DNA from: an uncultured Roseiflexaceae bacterium
GTDB lineage: Bacteria > Chloroflexota > Chloroflexia > Chloroflexales > Roseiflexaceae
Length of the DNA: 64,000 nucleotides
Assembly (NCBI GenBank): GCA_937988885.1
Contig: CALKHR010000141.1
Coordinates: forward strand, 50,228-114,227
Reading direction: 5' to 3'
Below, piece after piece: positions 34,865 through 43,406 of the stretch. Both the position numbers and the translations under genes were made by a program. Under the pieces are notes generated by a model. The model was given only the letters and a program-made list of their open reading frames with translations, was not told where the DNA came from and did no database searches. Each line of letters begins with the position of its first letter. Position 1 is the first letter of the stretch.

Positions 34865-35821
34865 TTAGGCCGTGGCAGTTTCCTCGGTATCGCGGCGACC
34901 GAACCAGTTGCGCCATTCGCGGTTCTCCCACACCACCAGCAATTGGGCGGCGTTGAAGATCGATGAGAACGTGCCGCTCAACAGGCCGATCAGCAGGATC
35001 AGCACGAAGTGCTGGATGCTCTCACCGCCGAACAGCAGCAGCGCGACCAGCGTGAACAGCGAGGTCAACTGCGTGTTGATCGAGCGAGGCATAGTCTGCA
35101 CAATGCTGCGATTGACGATATCCTCGAACTTCTCGCCCGAGCGGCGGTGCGACAAGTTCTCGCGGATGCGGTCGAACACGACGATAGTATCGTGCACCGA
35201 GAAGCTAATCACGGTGAGCAACGCCGTGAGGAACAGCGCATCGACCTCCAGGCCAATGTGGTGGCCCAGGATAGCCGCAACGCCGATCACCAAAACCACG
35301 TCGTGGAGCATAGCGAGCACAGCGCAGAAGCCGTAGCGGAACGGATGCGGCGCGTGGCGGAACGCCATAGTCAAGTAGAACAGAATAACCAAACAGGCCG
35401 CCACCACGGCAATGATCGCGCTGCGGGTGGAGTCGGCGCTGACGGTTTCGCCCACGCTCTGCACCTCACTGCGATCGACCTGCCCATACACTGCGCTCAG
35501 GGCCTGGATCACCTGTTCCTGCTCATCGGGCGAAGCCGACTTGGTGCGCACAATCGCCGATGGGTAGGTCACGCCGTTGACCGTTTCCTGGCTGAGCTGC
35601 ACCAGTGCATTCTCGAGGCCCTGCTGTTCGAAGATCTCAGCGATTTCGTTGGTATTCAGTTGCTCTTGGGTGCGCTCAAGAAAGCGGATGTCCCAGAGCG
35701 AGCCACCGCTGAAATCGATGCCGAGGCGCAAGCCATACAGCCCTAGATAGACGAGACCAGGGATGATGATCAGCAGCGAGATCGCAAACCACCAGTAGCG
35801 ATGACGAACGATGTTTTCCAT
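34865..35821 (-). CDS. secF: protein translocase subunit SecF
   Basis: With SecD forms the membrane complex that uses proton-motive force to help Sec export. The 318-residue protein has six predicted membrane helices and the SecF signature (GIDFSGGSLWDIRF near 24-37, later VFDRIRENL). Partner secD lies upstream, 91 bp away. The ribosome-binding site AGGAG is part of the palindrome GGAGCATGCTCC (35823-35834). Confidence 0.96.
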   Translation of the reverse strand: MENIVRHRYWWFAISLLIIIPGLVYLGLYGLRLGIDFSGGSLWDIRFLERTQEQLNTNEIAEIFEQQGLENALVQLSQETVNGVTYPSAIVRTKSASPDEQEQVIQALSAVYGQVDRSEVQSVGETVSADSTRSAIIAVVAACLVILFYLTMAFRHAPHPFRYGFCAVLAMLHDVVLVIGVAAILGHHIGLEVDALFLTALLTVISFSVHDTIVVFDRIRENLSHRRSGEKFEDIVNRSIVQTMPRSINTQLTSLFTLVALLLFGGESIQHFVLILLIGLLSGTFSSIFNAAQLLVVWENREWRNWFGRRDTEETATA

Positions 35822-35912
35822 CGGAGCATGCTCCTAAAAGCGTACAATGTCGATAGTGATGAGACATGTGGTGAACCGCACGAGCAGTGCACCACTACAA
35901 CAAAGGCAGCGA

Positions 35913-37325
35913 TTACGCTAGCGCATCGCGTTCGCGCGTTAAACCAGCGGCTTCATCCAATTCGAACATCCAGGGGTTCTGGGCGAAGCGCAATGGAACG
36001 ATCAGCCGCAGGAAGGTGCGCGTCATAACAACAGCGGTGAAGATACTGATGATCACACCGAGCGCCAGCGTGAGCGCGAAGCCCTTGATGATGCTCACGC
36101 CGAAGCTGCTGCCGAACATATACAGAATGATACAGGTGATCAACGTCGAAACGTTGGAGTCGCGGATCGCGGGCCACGCCTCGTTGAAGCCAGCCTCAAC
36201 TGCGGTAAAGAGCGATTTGCCGCGTCGTAGCTCTTCCTTCAAGCGGGCGAAGATCAGCACGTTTGCATCGACCGCCAAGCCCACCGAGAGGATGAAACCT
36301 GCGATACCCGGCAAGGTCAGCGTGATCGGGATGAGCTTGTAGAGCGCAAAGGTGATCGCGGTGTAGATGAGCAGAGCGATGGTTGCGAGCAAGCCCGGCA
36401 AGCGGTAGTTGAGCAGCATAAACAGGCCAACCGACAGCAAACCAACGATGCCTGCCACCAAGCTCTGGTTGATCGAGTCTTGGCCGAGCGTAGCCGAGAC
36501 AGTGCGGTTCGATTCGACATCGAAGCTGACGGGCAGAGCACCGAAGCGCAACTGCGTGTACAGCGCTTGAGCCTCAGCGGCGCTCCCCGTCGTGATCTCG
36601 CCGCTGCCGTCGATCAGCGCCGCCTGAATGACAGGGCAGCTCTGGACGCGGTTGTCGAGCACGATACACATCGGCTTGCCGATGTTGCGGCTGGTGAAAT
36701 CGGCGAGTTTGGTGGCCGATTCGCCTGTGAAGGCAAACGACACCGCATAGGGGCTTGCCCCAGGAGCCTGCTGGTTGCCCAAGCGCGGCTGCACCTGGCC
36801 GGTGTTCAGGTCGCGGCCATTGGTGATGCTCTCGTAGATTGGACCGGTCAGCGTTTCGGGCTCTTCGATCTCGGTAGTGGGGGTAACGGAATCGGTTGGC
36901 TGAGGCAACGGTGGATCAGGGTTGGCGCTTGTGCGGACCAAGCTACCTAAGTCGAGGAAATTCCCGTTGCTATCGATGAATTCGAGTTGGCCAGCACCGC
37001 GCAGTGTTCGGATGGCCTCCTCGGGGTCGCTAACACCAGGCAACTCAACCACGATGCGGTTATTGCCGGAACTCTGAACCACTGCTTCGCTAACGCCAAG
37101 CCCATTGACACGTTGGTTGATCACACCGAGTGATGTTTGCATCTCGTCAGATGTGATTTCTCGCTGGGCTCGCAGGAGCACCTGAGTGCCACCTTGGAGG
37201 TCGAGCCCGAGGCGAGTGCGCACATCAATTCCGAGCCATTGGTCGTTTGGCGCGAAATCGATCCACACCGCCAACGCGGTGACGATCAGGATGACGACAA
37301 GGAAGGTCGCTTCTCGATTACGCAC
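35913..37325 (-). CDS. secD: protein translocase subunit SecD
   Basis: 470 residues: N-terminal membrane helix, the RLGLDLQGGTQVLL motif, the large periplasmic P1 region with a Pro/Thr-rich stretch near 140-160, and a C-terminal five-helix RND-like part with ALPVSFDV and GLAVDANVLIFARLKEE. The start is GTG at 37325 with GGAGG ten bases upstream. A near-consensus promoter lies at 37376-37404. Confidence 0.96.
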   Translation of the reverse strand: MRNREATFLVVILIVTALAVWIDFAPNDQWLGIDVRTRLGLDLQGGTQVLLRAQREITSDEMQTSLGVINQRVNGLGVSEAVVQSSGNNRIVVELPGVSDPEEAIRTLRGAGQLEFIDSNGNFLDLGSLVRTSANPDPPLPQPTDSVTPTTEIEEPETLTGPIYESITNGRDLNTGQVQPRLGNQQAPGASPYAVSFAFTGESATKLADFTSRNIGKPMCIVLDNRVQSCPVIQAALIDGSGEITTGSAAEAQALYTQLRFGALPVSFDVESNRTVSATLGQDSINQSLVAGIVGLLSVGLFMLLNYRLPGLLATIALLIYTAITFALYKLIPITLTLPGIAGFILSVGLAVDANVLIFARLKEELRRGKSLFTAVEAGFNEAWPAIRDSNVSTLITCIILYMFGSSFGVSIIKGFALTLALGVIISIFTAVVMTRTFLRLIVPLRFAQNPWMFELDEAAGLTRERDALA

Positions 37326-37375
37326 GGCTGCTGTGCCTCCAGTAGTAGGTCAGTGATTGTCAAATTAACCGACGC

Positions 37376-37404
37376 ATTATAGAGGGATCGCTAAGGGCTG
37401 TCAA
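37376..37404 (-). promoter_or_regulatory. secDF promoter, perfect consensus
   Basis: TTGACA (37399-37404), 17 bp, TATAAT (37376-37381) on the minus strand. The -35 overlaps the stop codon of the upstream acetyltransferase gene. Confidence 0.8.
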
Positions 37405-37892
37405 TGTGTTTCTTGATCGGGTGGCGCTTCCTCGGTGCGTAACATACGTTGCCAACGGATCTGTTGGCTTGGCTGAAAGGCAAACGCCTCGTACAAGCGA
37501 TGTGCGGCGCGATCGGTATCGCTCACTGTGGCTTCGATCAGGAGCGCGCCACGGGCTTGAGCGCGGGCACAGGCGTAATCGAGCATGCGATGGCCTGCGC
37601 CTTTGCCACGCAGTTCGGGCGCGAGGTAGAAATCCTCGATCACGGCATACGGGCCAACATACCAACTCGATAGCCGATAGTTGATCTGCAACACGCCGAG
37701 CGGGCGATTTCCTAATTCAGCCACAATAAAATCGCTGAATTGGGTGATGAGTAGTGCGTGGGCGAGGTCGCGTAACGCATCGGGATCGGGCGCGGGTTGG
37801 CCTGCGGCGGCGACTCGGGCTTGCAGTAGAGGTGCAATCAGCGCTGCGTCGTTGGCATCGCAGAGCCGAATTACCAGTGAGCCTTCGGTCAT
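37401..37892 (-). CDS. GNAT-family N-acetyltransferase
   Basis: 163 residues with the acetyl-CoA loop LRGKGAGHRML, an EDFYLAPE strand and ATVSDTDRAAHRLYEAFAF helix, typical GNAT. The ATG at 37892 follows GGGAGAG; the longer frame to 37985 lacks a site. It is driven by TTGACG-17-TATAAT at 37938-37966. It precedes secDF, but no functional link is evident. Confidence 0.85.
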   Translation of the reverse strand: MTEGSLVIRLCDANDAALIAPLLQARVAAAGQPAPDPDALRDLAHALLITQFSDFIVAELGNRPLGVLQINYRLSSWYVGPYAVIEDFYLAPELRGKGAGHRMLDYACARAQARGALLIEATVSDTDRAAHRLYEAFAFQPSQQIRWQRMLRTEEAPPDQETH

Positions 37893-37937
37893 GGTCTCTC
37901 CCGCACAGGCAATGTGGCGCACGAACACGCCGGGTCG

Positions 37938-37966
37938 ATTATAGCAATCTCCCCGGCGTGCGTCAA
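37938..37966 (-). promoter_or_regulatory. promoter of the GNAT gene
   Basis: TTGACG (37961-37966), 17 bp, TATAAT (37938-37943). The transcript leader would be about 40 nt. Confidence 0.7.
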
Positions 37967-38000
37967 TGGCTACCCCATCACACAAACAGTGGTGTTGCCG

Positions 38001-39113
38001 CTATTGGTTGGTGCGATCGTGGACGAGGTGTGGCGCAATTTCCTCTTCTGGGTCAGGGAACGTCGGCGGAGTGAACGTGCTCTCGATCTCGAACGCACAT
38101 CCCTCCTTGCCCGACATCAGCGCCTTGAGCATAATCTCGGTGACGTGGTGGCCGTGCTCGGGCGTAATGATCGGGCGCGTGCCTTGCTGGATCGACTCGA
38201 CCAAGTGACGCAGACCGTCGGTCCACGGCCAATCGGGGTCCGTCTCATCGAAGATCTGCCACGCGCCGACCTTGTTCTGCCACAACTCGTAGCCATTCGG
38301 ATCCCAGTCGTCGCCGAGCATCTGGATGGTGCCCTCGCTGCCGTAGATCTCGATAGCGGGCGAGCGATAGCGCTGCATGGTGAAGCCCGCCGTGACGACC
38401 GCGAAGATAGACTGGCCGAAATCGATCAGGATCTGGGCAGTATCCTCGCTCTCCACCTGGATCAACTCGCCATCGACCATACGCTTGGGTCGTGCAATAC
38501 CCGTCATCGCCATAACGCGCTTGGCTGGCCCGAGCAGGCCCGTCAGCGCGGTAACGTTGTAGACGGCCAAGTCGAAGATCGGGCCGCCGCCGGTGCGATA
38601 GAACCACTGCCCCCACCACGGGCCGTCCCAGCCGTAGCGCGCGCGTGCTTGCAGTACCTGGCCGATATCGCCCTTGTGGATGCGCCGCCACATCGCCTGG
38701 AAGGTGGGGCTGAGCACCACGTGTGGGGCGGGCAGCAGATAGCCCGGGCTGCGCTTGGCGAGTTCCACCAACTCAGCCGATTGTTCGAGCGACACCGACA
38801 TCGGCTTTTCGACGAGCACATGCTTGCCCGCCTCCAGCGCAGCCTTGCTGATCGGGCCATGCTCGTTCATCGAGGTGAGCACCAGCACCAGATCGACGTT
38901 GTCGGATTCCACCACCGAGCGATAATCGGTGCTGAACGGAATATCACCAAAGCGTTCTTGGACGATGGCTCGGTTCTCGGCCACCACATCGGAGGCTGCC
39001 GTGACCTCGATGTTGTAGCCCTGCGAAAGCATTCGTTTGATTTGCCGCGTGTACGCTCCACGCATCACACTGCCGCAGCCGACAATACCAATACGGATCG
39101 GTTGTGAACTCAT
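38001..39113 (-). CDS. Gfo/Idh/MocA-family oxidoreductase
   Basis: 370-residue NAD(P)-dependent sugar or cyclitol dehydrogenase. The Rossmann motif IGIVGCGSVMRGAY lies at the N-terminus and VEKPMSVSLEQSAELV carries the conserved EKP. The ATG at 39113 follows AAGGA. It is the last gene of the sugar cluster, 52 bp after a permease gene, and probably acts on the imported sugar or its derivative. Confidence 0.9.
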   Translation of the reverse strand: MSSQPIRIGIVGCGSVMRGAYTRQIKRMLSQGYNIEVTAASDVVAENRAIVQERFGDIPFSTDYRSVVESDNVDLVLVLTSMNEHGPISKAALEAGKHVLVEKPMSVSLEQSAELVELAKRSPGYLLPAPHVVLSPTFQAMWRRIHKGDIGQVLQARARYGWDGPWWGQWFYRTGGGPIFDLAVYNVTALTGLLGPAKRVMAMTGIARPKRMVDGELIQVESEDTAQILIDFGQSIFAVVTAGFTMQRYRSPAIEIYGSEGTIQMLGDDWDPNGYELWQNKVGAWQIFDETDPDWPWTDGLRHLVESIQQGTRPIITPEHGHHVTEIMLKALMSGKEGCAFEIESTFTPPTFPDPEEEIAPHLVHDRTNQ

Positions 39114-39165
39114 GGGATGTCCTTTTGGTTTCAACGTTGGTTTCGAAGTCCAAAACTGCGAGAGA

Positions 39166-40056
39166 CTACCCTTTCATGCCAGTAACCGTGATACCTTGGA
39201 GGAAAAAGCGTTGCGTTAAGAAGAACAGTATGATGAGCGGCAAGGTGGTGAGCGTCGTGGCCGCCATCATCAACGACCATTCGGTGGTGCGTTGCGAACG
39301 GAACGAGAACAGCCCCAACGACAGCGGATATTGATTGCGGTCGGAGAGGTAGACAAGCGGCTGGAAGAACTCGTGCCAGGTCCACAGGAAGCTGAACACT
39401 GCCGCGACCATCAGCGCCGAGCGCACCAGCGGCAGCATAATTTGCCAAAAAATACGCCATTCGCCCGCGCCATCGACCCGCGCCGCATCGGACAATTCAT
39501 GCGGGATGCCCCGGAAGAACTGCCGCAGCATAAAGATGAAGAAGGCATTGCCGAAGAAACTCGGCAGGATCAGCGGCGCGTAGGTGCCGATCAGCCCAAG
39601 ATTCTTAAACAGGGCGTAGGTGGGAATAAACGTCACGATATTGGGGATCATCATCGTCGCCATAGTGATGGTGAACAGCACCTCGCGCCCGGGGAAGCGC
39701 AGCCGCGCGAAGCCGTAGCCCACCGCTGCACACGAGATAACCGTGCCGATCGTGACGCTACCAGCGTAGAATACACTGTTCAGGAACAAGCGCACAAATG
39801 GGAAGTTCGGGTAATTGATCGCATCCCAAAAGTTGCTCCACAACGGCGGATTCGGCACCCATTGAATCGGCACGGTGAAGATGGCGCTGGTTGGCTTCAG
39901 CGCCGAAATCACCATCCAATAGAATGGGGTTAACATAACGATCGCAATGCAGATCAACACCGCATGCCGCACGATCAAGCCCACAACTCGACGGGGCGAC
40001 AAGCGCTGGGATGAGACGTGGAATGATCTCTCTTCGGGTGAGAATAACTGAGCCAT
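39166..40056 (-). CDS. carbohydrate ABC transporter permease, MalG type
   Basis: 296 residues with six membrane helices and the EAA-type loop LSDAARVDGAGEWRIFWQIMLP that contacts the ATPase. The ATG at 40056 has GGGAGG; a longer frame starts seven codons earlier. It pairs with the permease upstream. No ATP-binding gene is in the cluster, so a shared MsmK-like ATPase elsewhere is needed. Confidence 0.93.
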   Translation of the reverse strand: MAQLFSPEERSFHVSSQRLSPRRVVGLIVRHAVLICIAIVMLTPFYWMVISALKPTSAIFTVPIQWVPNPPLWSNFWDAINYPNFPFVRLFLNSVFYAGSVTIGTVISCAAVGYGFARLRFPGREVLFTITMATMMIPNIVTFIPTYALFKNLGLIGTYAPLILPSFFGNAFFIFMLRQFFRGIPHELSDAARVDGAGEWRIFWQIMLPLVRSALMVAAVFSFLWTWHEFFQPLVYLSDRNQYPLSLGLFSFRSQRTTEWSLMMAATTLTTLPLIILFFLTQRFFLQGITVTGMKG

Positions 40057-40180
40057 AACCGAGCCTCCCAAGAACATCCGTGTGATGAGGCGAATATATC
40101 GTGAAACGAACTGCTAGACCTGAGCCGAACGGCGCAAGCGTTCCGCAACAAGGCGGTCTGAAGAACGTTCGCTAGATTGT

Positions 40181-41113
40181 CTAGTCCTCGGCTGTGTAGA
40201 AAACCCACACTCTTGCAGTGCGAAAGATCAGCAATGTGAGCGCCAAAATCCCAAGAATCAGCACCACGCCCAATGCCGATGCATAGCCCATTGAGAAGTA
40301 GCGGAAGGCATTGCGGTAGATATGCATCATCAGCATAAGCGTCGATTCGAGCGGGTCGCCGCTGGTGCCGCCGATCACCATCGCCTGATCGAACACTTGG
40401 AAGGAGTAGATCACGCCCATCACAAGGTTGAAGAGGATGACGGGGGTGATCATCGGCAGTGTGACGTGCCAGAAGCGTTGCACGGGGCCAGCGCCATCGA
40501 TAGCGGCGGCTTCGAGCAGCGTTTGCGGCACTTCTTTGAGCCCGGCCAGGAAGATCAACGCCTCAACTCCCATTGGCCAGAGGCTGAGCAGGATGAGCGA
40601 AGGTTTCGACCACTCGGGGCTGTTGAGCCAACGTGGTGCGGGCAGGCCCACCGACGTTATCAATTGATTGACAAGGCCGTTCGGGTTGAGCAGCACCAGA
40701 AAGATGATGGCGCTAGCCACGGGTGGCACAAGCGAGGGCAGGTAGAAGAGCGTACGATAAATGCCAATACCACGCGTTTTGATGTTCAACAGAAGCGCCA
40801 AGCCCAGGCCCAACGCGAGCCGGAGCGGCACCGAGAGGAAGGCGTAGTAGGCGGTATTTTGAACGGCGAGCCAGAAAGTCGGGTCGCTCGTAAAAATCTT
40901 CCGATAATTTGCTAATCCGACCCAACGAGGCGGCTCTAAAATATTGTATTCCGTGAACGAAAAGTAGACCGCAGCAATGAGTGGATAGGCGGTGAAGACC
41001 AGGAGTGAAATGATCCAAGGCAATACGAACAGGAATCCTGCGATCGCCTCGCGTTGACGAAGTTTACCGACCTTTTGCCGAGTCCGTATGGTTGGCCACG
41101 CAATACTCTTCAT
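40181..41113 (-). CDS. carbohydrate ABC transporter permease, MalF type
   Basis: 310 residues, six predicted helices, EAA loop TLLEAAAIDGAGPVQRFWHV. It forms the membrane channel with the MalG-type partner and receives sugar from the binding protein encoded upstream. Confidence 0.93.
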   Translation of the reverse strand: MKSIAWPTIRTRQKVGKLRQREAIAGFLFVLPWIISLLVFTAYPLIAAVYFSFTEYNILEPPRWVGLANYRKIFTSDPTFWLAVQNTAYYAFLSVPLRLALGLGLALLLNIKTRGIGIYRTLFYLPSLVPPVASAIIFLVLLNPNGLVNQLITSVGLPAPRWLNSPEWSKPSLILLSLWPMGVEALIFLAGLKEVPQTLLEAAAIDGAGPVQRFWHVTLPMITPVILFNLVMGVIYSFQVFDQAMVIGGTSGDPLESTLMLMMHIYRNAFRYFSMGYASALGVVLILGILALTLLIFRTARVWVFYTAED

Positions 41114-41264
41114 CTCTTCTTCTCAATCCTTGAGGCAATGCAGGCCGCCATACGAGAAGGGAATCCGTGTAGGGTGAGTTGACAGTGTGGCGCGCCGGGT
41201 GTGCAAGCCTGATCTGATAACCAAACGCCTGTGGTGGATTGTATCGACACGTATCGTGCGGTGT

Positions 41265-41292
41265 TCGGAGGGCTAGGCGTCTAGCCCTCCGA
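41265..41292. other. stable hairpin between binding-protein and permease genes
   Basis: Perfect 12-bp stem TCGGAGGGCTAG/CTAGCCCTCCGA with a 4-nt loop and no T run. In the minus-strand transcript it may protect the 3' end of the binding-protein mRNA, as known for malE-malF. A second inverted repeat GGTTGTTAGC/GCTAACAACC lies at 41408-41451. The rest of the gap 41114-41461 shows nothing. Confidence 0.6.
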
Positions 41293-41461
41293 ATAATGTC
41301 ATGACCAGGTAAAACCCACCGCCCCATTGTTATCGTTTTTGGTACGTTGTAGAGCTAAGAGAGTGACGACAACAAATGATCCGTGCAATAACATCGTTGT
41401 TATTTTTGGTTGTTAGCAAGATAAAGATGGACACATAAATGGCTAACAACCATTGTTTCTG

Positions 41462-42949
41462 CTATGCGCGTAGGGTCTCCTCAAGTTTCGCCTGGCTGGC
41501 CTGTTGCGCCTCGGTCAGCGCGTCCTTCGGCGATTTCACCTTGTGCAAGATCAGATCGATCGCTCGATTGATCTGGTCGTTCGAGAAGTCTTGGATCGGC
41601 GATGTCCACATCGGTGTGGCGATATCCAACTGCTTGCGGAAGAAGTTGGTCAAGTCGAGCGCGAACTCGCGGCCACGTCGCTGTGCGGTCAATTCTGGCA
41701 CCAGATCCGGCGACGATTTGCGGTTAGCGGGCAGGTCGGGAATATTGGCGAACCAGACCTTGATGCCCTCGACGCTCAGATAATCGAGGTAATCAAAGGC
41801 TTCCTTCACGTGCTTGGAGCCTTTGGGGATGACCAGCCAGTTCGGCCAGTAGCCCGAGACGGTAGTGGTACCGCTGGGGCCAACCGGGAACTGCGCTACG
41901 TCCCAGCGCTCAAAGACCGGCTCGGCCTGGTAGAGGTCGCCTGCCGCCCAGAAGCCCTGCATACCGATAGCGAGCTTGCCCGCTTGGAACGCTGGCGGTC
42001 GGCCATCGCTGTCGATGTAGAGCATCCACGAGGCTGATTCCTCAACCTTGGTGATGTCGCCCTTGTACTCCTCTTCGAGCCAATCGAGGAAGTACTGCAT
42101 AAACTCGATGTTATTTTCCGAGTTGATCTCGTACTTCTGAGCTTCGGTGTCGTAGATCTTGCCACCGTTGAGCGCGGCCCAAACCGCAAACTCAACTGCA
42201 TCGACCTTTGGTATAAAACCGGCGGTCTCCAGTGTATCGCCGTTCCAGTGCGTGAACTCCTTCGAGAGCGCCCGCAACTCGTCCCAGGTCTTTGGGAACT
42301 GATCGCGGCTGGAAGGGATACCCTTGGCCTCGAACATCTCCTGGTTGTAGTACAGCGCATAGCTGCCTGCGGTAGCGGGCAAACCGTACGTTTTGCCCTG
42401 GTACTGGCAGCTTGCCAACACACCTTCGGGCCAGTTCTCAAGCTGCGAGAACTGCGATGTTGCCATGTACTCGTCGAGCGGTTCCAACGCGCCGCGCGAG
42501 CCGAGCGCGATGGGCGAGGTCCAGAGAATGGTAGAGTCGGGCGGATCTCCAGATGCAATACGTGCGAGCAAAATCTCGTTGTAATCGTCGTCGTTGCCAA
42601 TGCCACACTGCACATCACCAATGTCGATGTTTGGGTTCAATGCTTCGTAGTTTTTCGCGATCGTATCGAAGCCTTGGCAGAAGACTGCTGAACCACCTGG
42701 CGTCCAGAACGAGATGGAGATCTTTTCGCCTGCGGCAACCGGGGCGGCGGTTGCAGCGGCTGGTGCGGTGGTTGCAGCAGCGGCTGGTGCCGTTGTCGCG
42801 GCGGGCACTGAGGTTGGGGCTACAGAGGGTTGCGTTGTCGAGCTACCACAAGCGGAGAGTAAGGCCAAACCACTACCTGCCCCAACCAAACGAAGGAACT
42901 TCCGTCGATCCAGGCCGCCTGGAGAATCTGAACTACGTCGCGATCCCAT
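41462..42949 (-). CDS. sugar ABC transporter substrate-binding lipoprotein (Tat-type signal)
   Basis: 495 residues. The N-terminus has a twin-arginine pattern (DRRKFLRLVG) followed by the lipobox LLSACG, then an Ala/Thr/Pro-rich linker and an extracellular solute-binding family 1 fold (ISFWTPGGSAVF ... GYWPNWLVIPKGSKHVKEAFDYLDYL). Exported probably folded by Tat and lipid-anchored. The sugar is unknown. It has its own promoter at 43065-43092 as well as read-through from upstream genes. Confidence 0.9.
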   Translation of the reverse strand: MGSRRSSDSPGGLDRRKFLRLVGAGSGLALLSACGSSTTQPSVAPTSVPAATTAPAAAATTAPAAATAAPVAAGEKISISFWTPGGSAVFCQGFDTIAKNYEALNPNIDIGDVQCGIGNDDDYNEILLARIASGDPPDSTILWTSPIALGSRGALEPLDEYMATSQFSQLENWPEGVLASCQYQGKTYGLPATAGSYALYYNQEMFEAKGIPSSRDQFPKTWDELRALSKEFTHWNGDTLETAGFIPKVDAVEFAVWAALNGGKIYDTEAQKYEINSENNIEFMQYFLDWLEEEYKGDITKVEESASWMLYIDSDGRPPAFQAGKLAIGMQGFWAAGDLYQAEPVFERWDVAQFPVGPSGTTTVSGYWPNWLVIPKGSKHVKEAFDYLDYLSVEGIKVWFANIPDLPANRKSSPDLVPELTAQRRGREFALDLTNFFRKQLDIATPMWTSPIQDFSNDQINRAIDLILHKVKSPKDALTEAQQASQAKLEETLRA

Positions 42950-43031
42950 GATGTGCCTCCTTAGTTACACGAAGTCGCTCTAGCGGATTGTTGCTCGCAG
43001 GTTGCTGCTCCTAACACCGCCAAAATGTGCA

Positions 43032-43092
43032 GGATAGCCGAAGTACCTTCGTCTATCCTACTACATTATATGATATACGATAATCCGATCAA
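43032..43092 (-). promoter_or_regulatory. internal promoter and leader hairpin before the binding-protein gene
   Basis: On the minus strand, TTGATC (43087-43092), 16 bp, TATAAT (43065-43070). The leader then forms a hairpin (43032-43058) with GGATAG/CTATCC and CGAAG/CTTCG. This would let the transporter be made in excess over the enzymes. Confidence 0.55.
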
Positions 43093-43106
43093 CTTTGCAG
43101 CCGATA

Positions 43107-43406
43107 CTAATCATCACGCTCGATGACGCTATCGGTATGTGCTAAAGAGGAGCACAAAAGTCGGTAACCATCTGCGACTTCGTCCTGATCGATCAGTAGA
43201 TCATCTAGATATTCTGGGTCATGTTCGATCGATCCACTTATCACCCGACTGATACATGTTCGGCATGTTCCGCTACGACACGAATATGGGATCGGAATAC
43301 CCGCACGTATGGCCGCATCGAGCACTGTTTCGTTGGGGAAAACTTCAAAACTGTACCCGTTTGTGAGCGTAACCATTACGGCAACATCAACAAGGTTGGC
43401 ATTCAT
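43107..43406 (-). CDS. 2Fe-2S ferredoxin
   Basis: 99 residues, plant-type [2Fe-2S] ferredoxin with ligands Cys43, Cys48, Cys51 and Cys85 (SCRSGTCRTC ... YRLLCSS). The ATG overlaps the TGA of the upstream diiron gene by one base (TGATG), which indicates translational coupling. It is probably the electron donor to that protein (inference). No ferredoxin reductase gene is in the window. Confidence 0.92.
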   Translation of the reverse strand: MNANLVDVAVMVTLTNGYSFEVFPNETVLDAAIRAGIPIPYSCRSGTCRTCISRVISGSIEHDPEYLDDLLIDQDEVADGYRLLCSSLAHTDSVIERDD

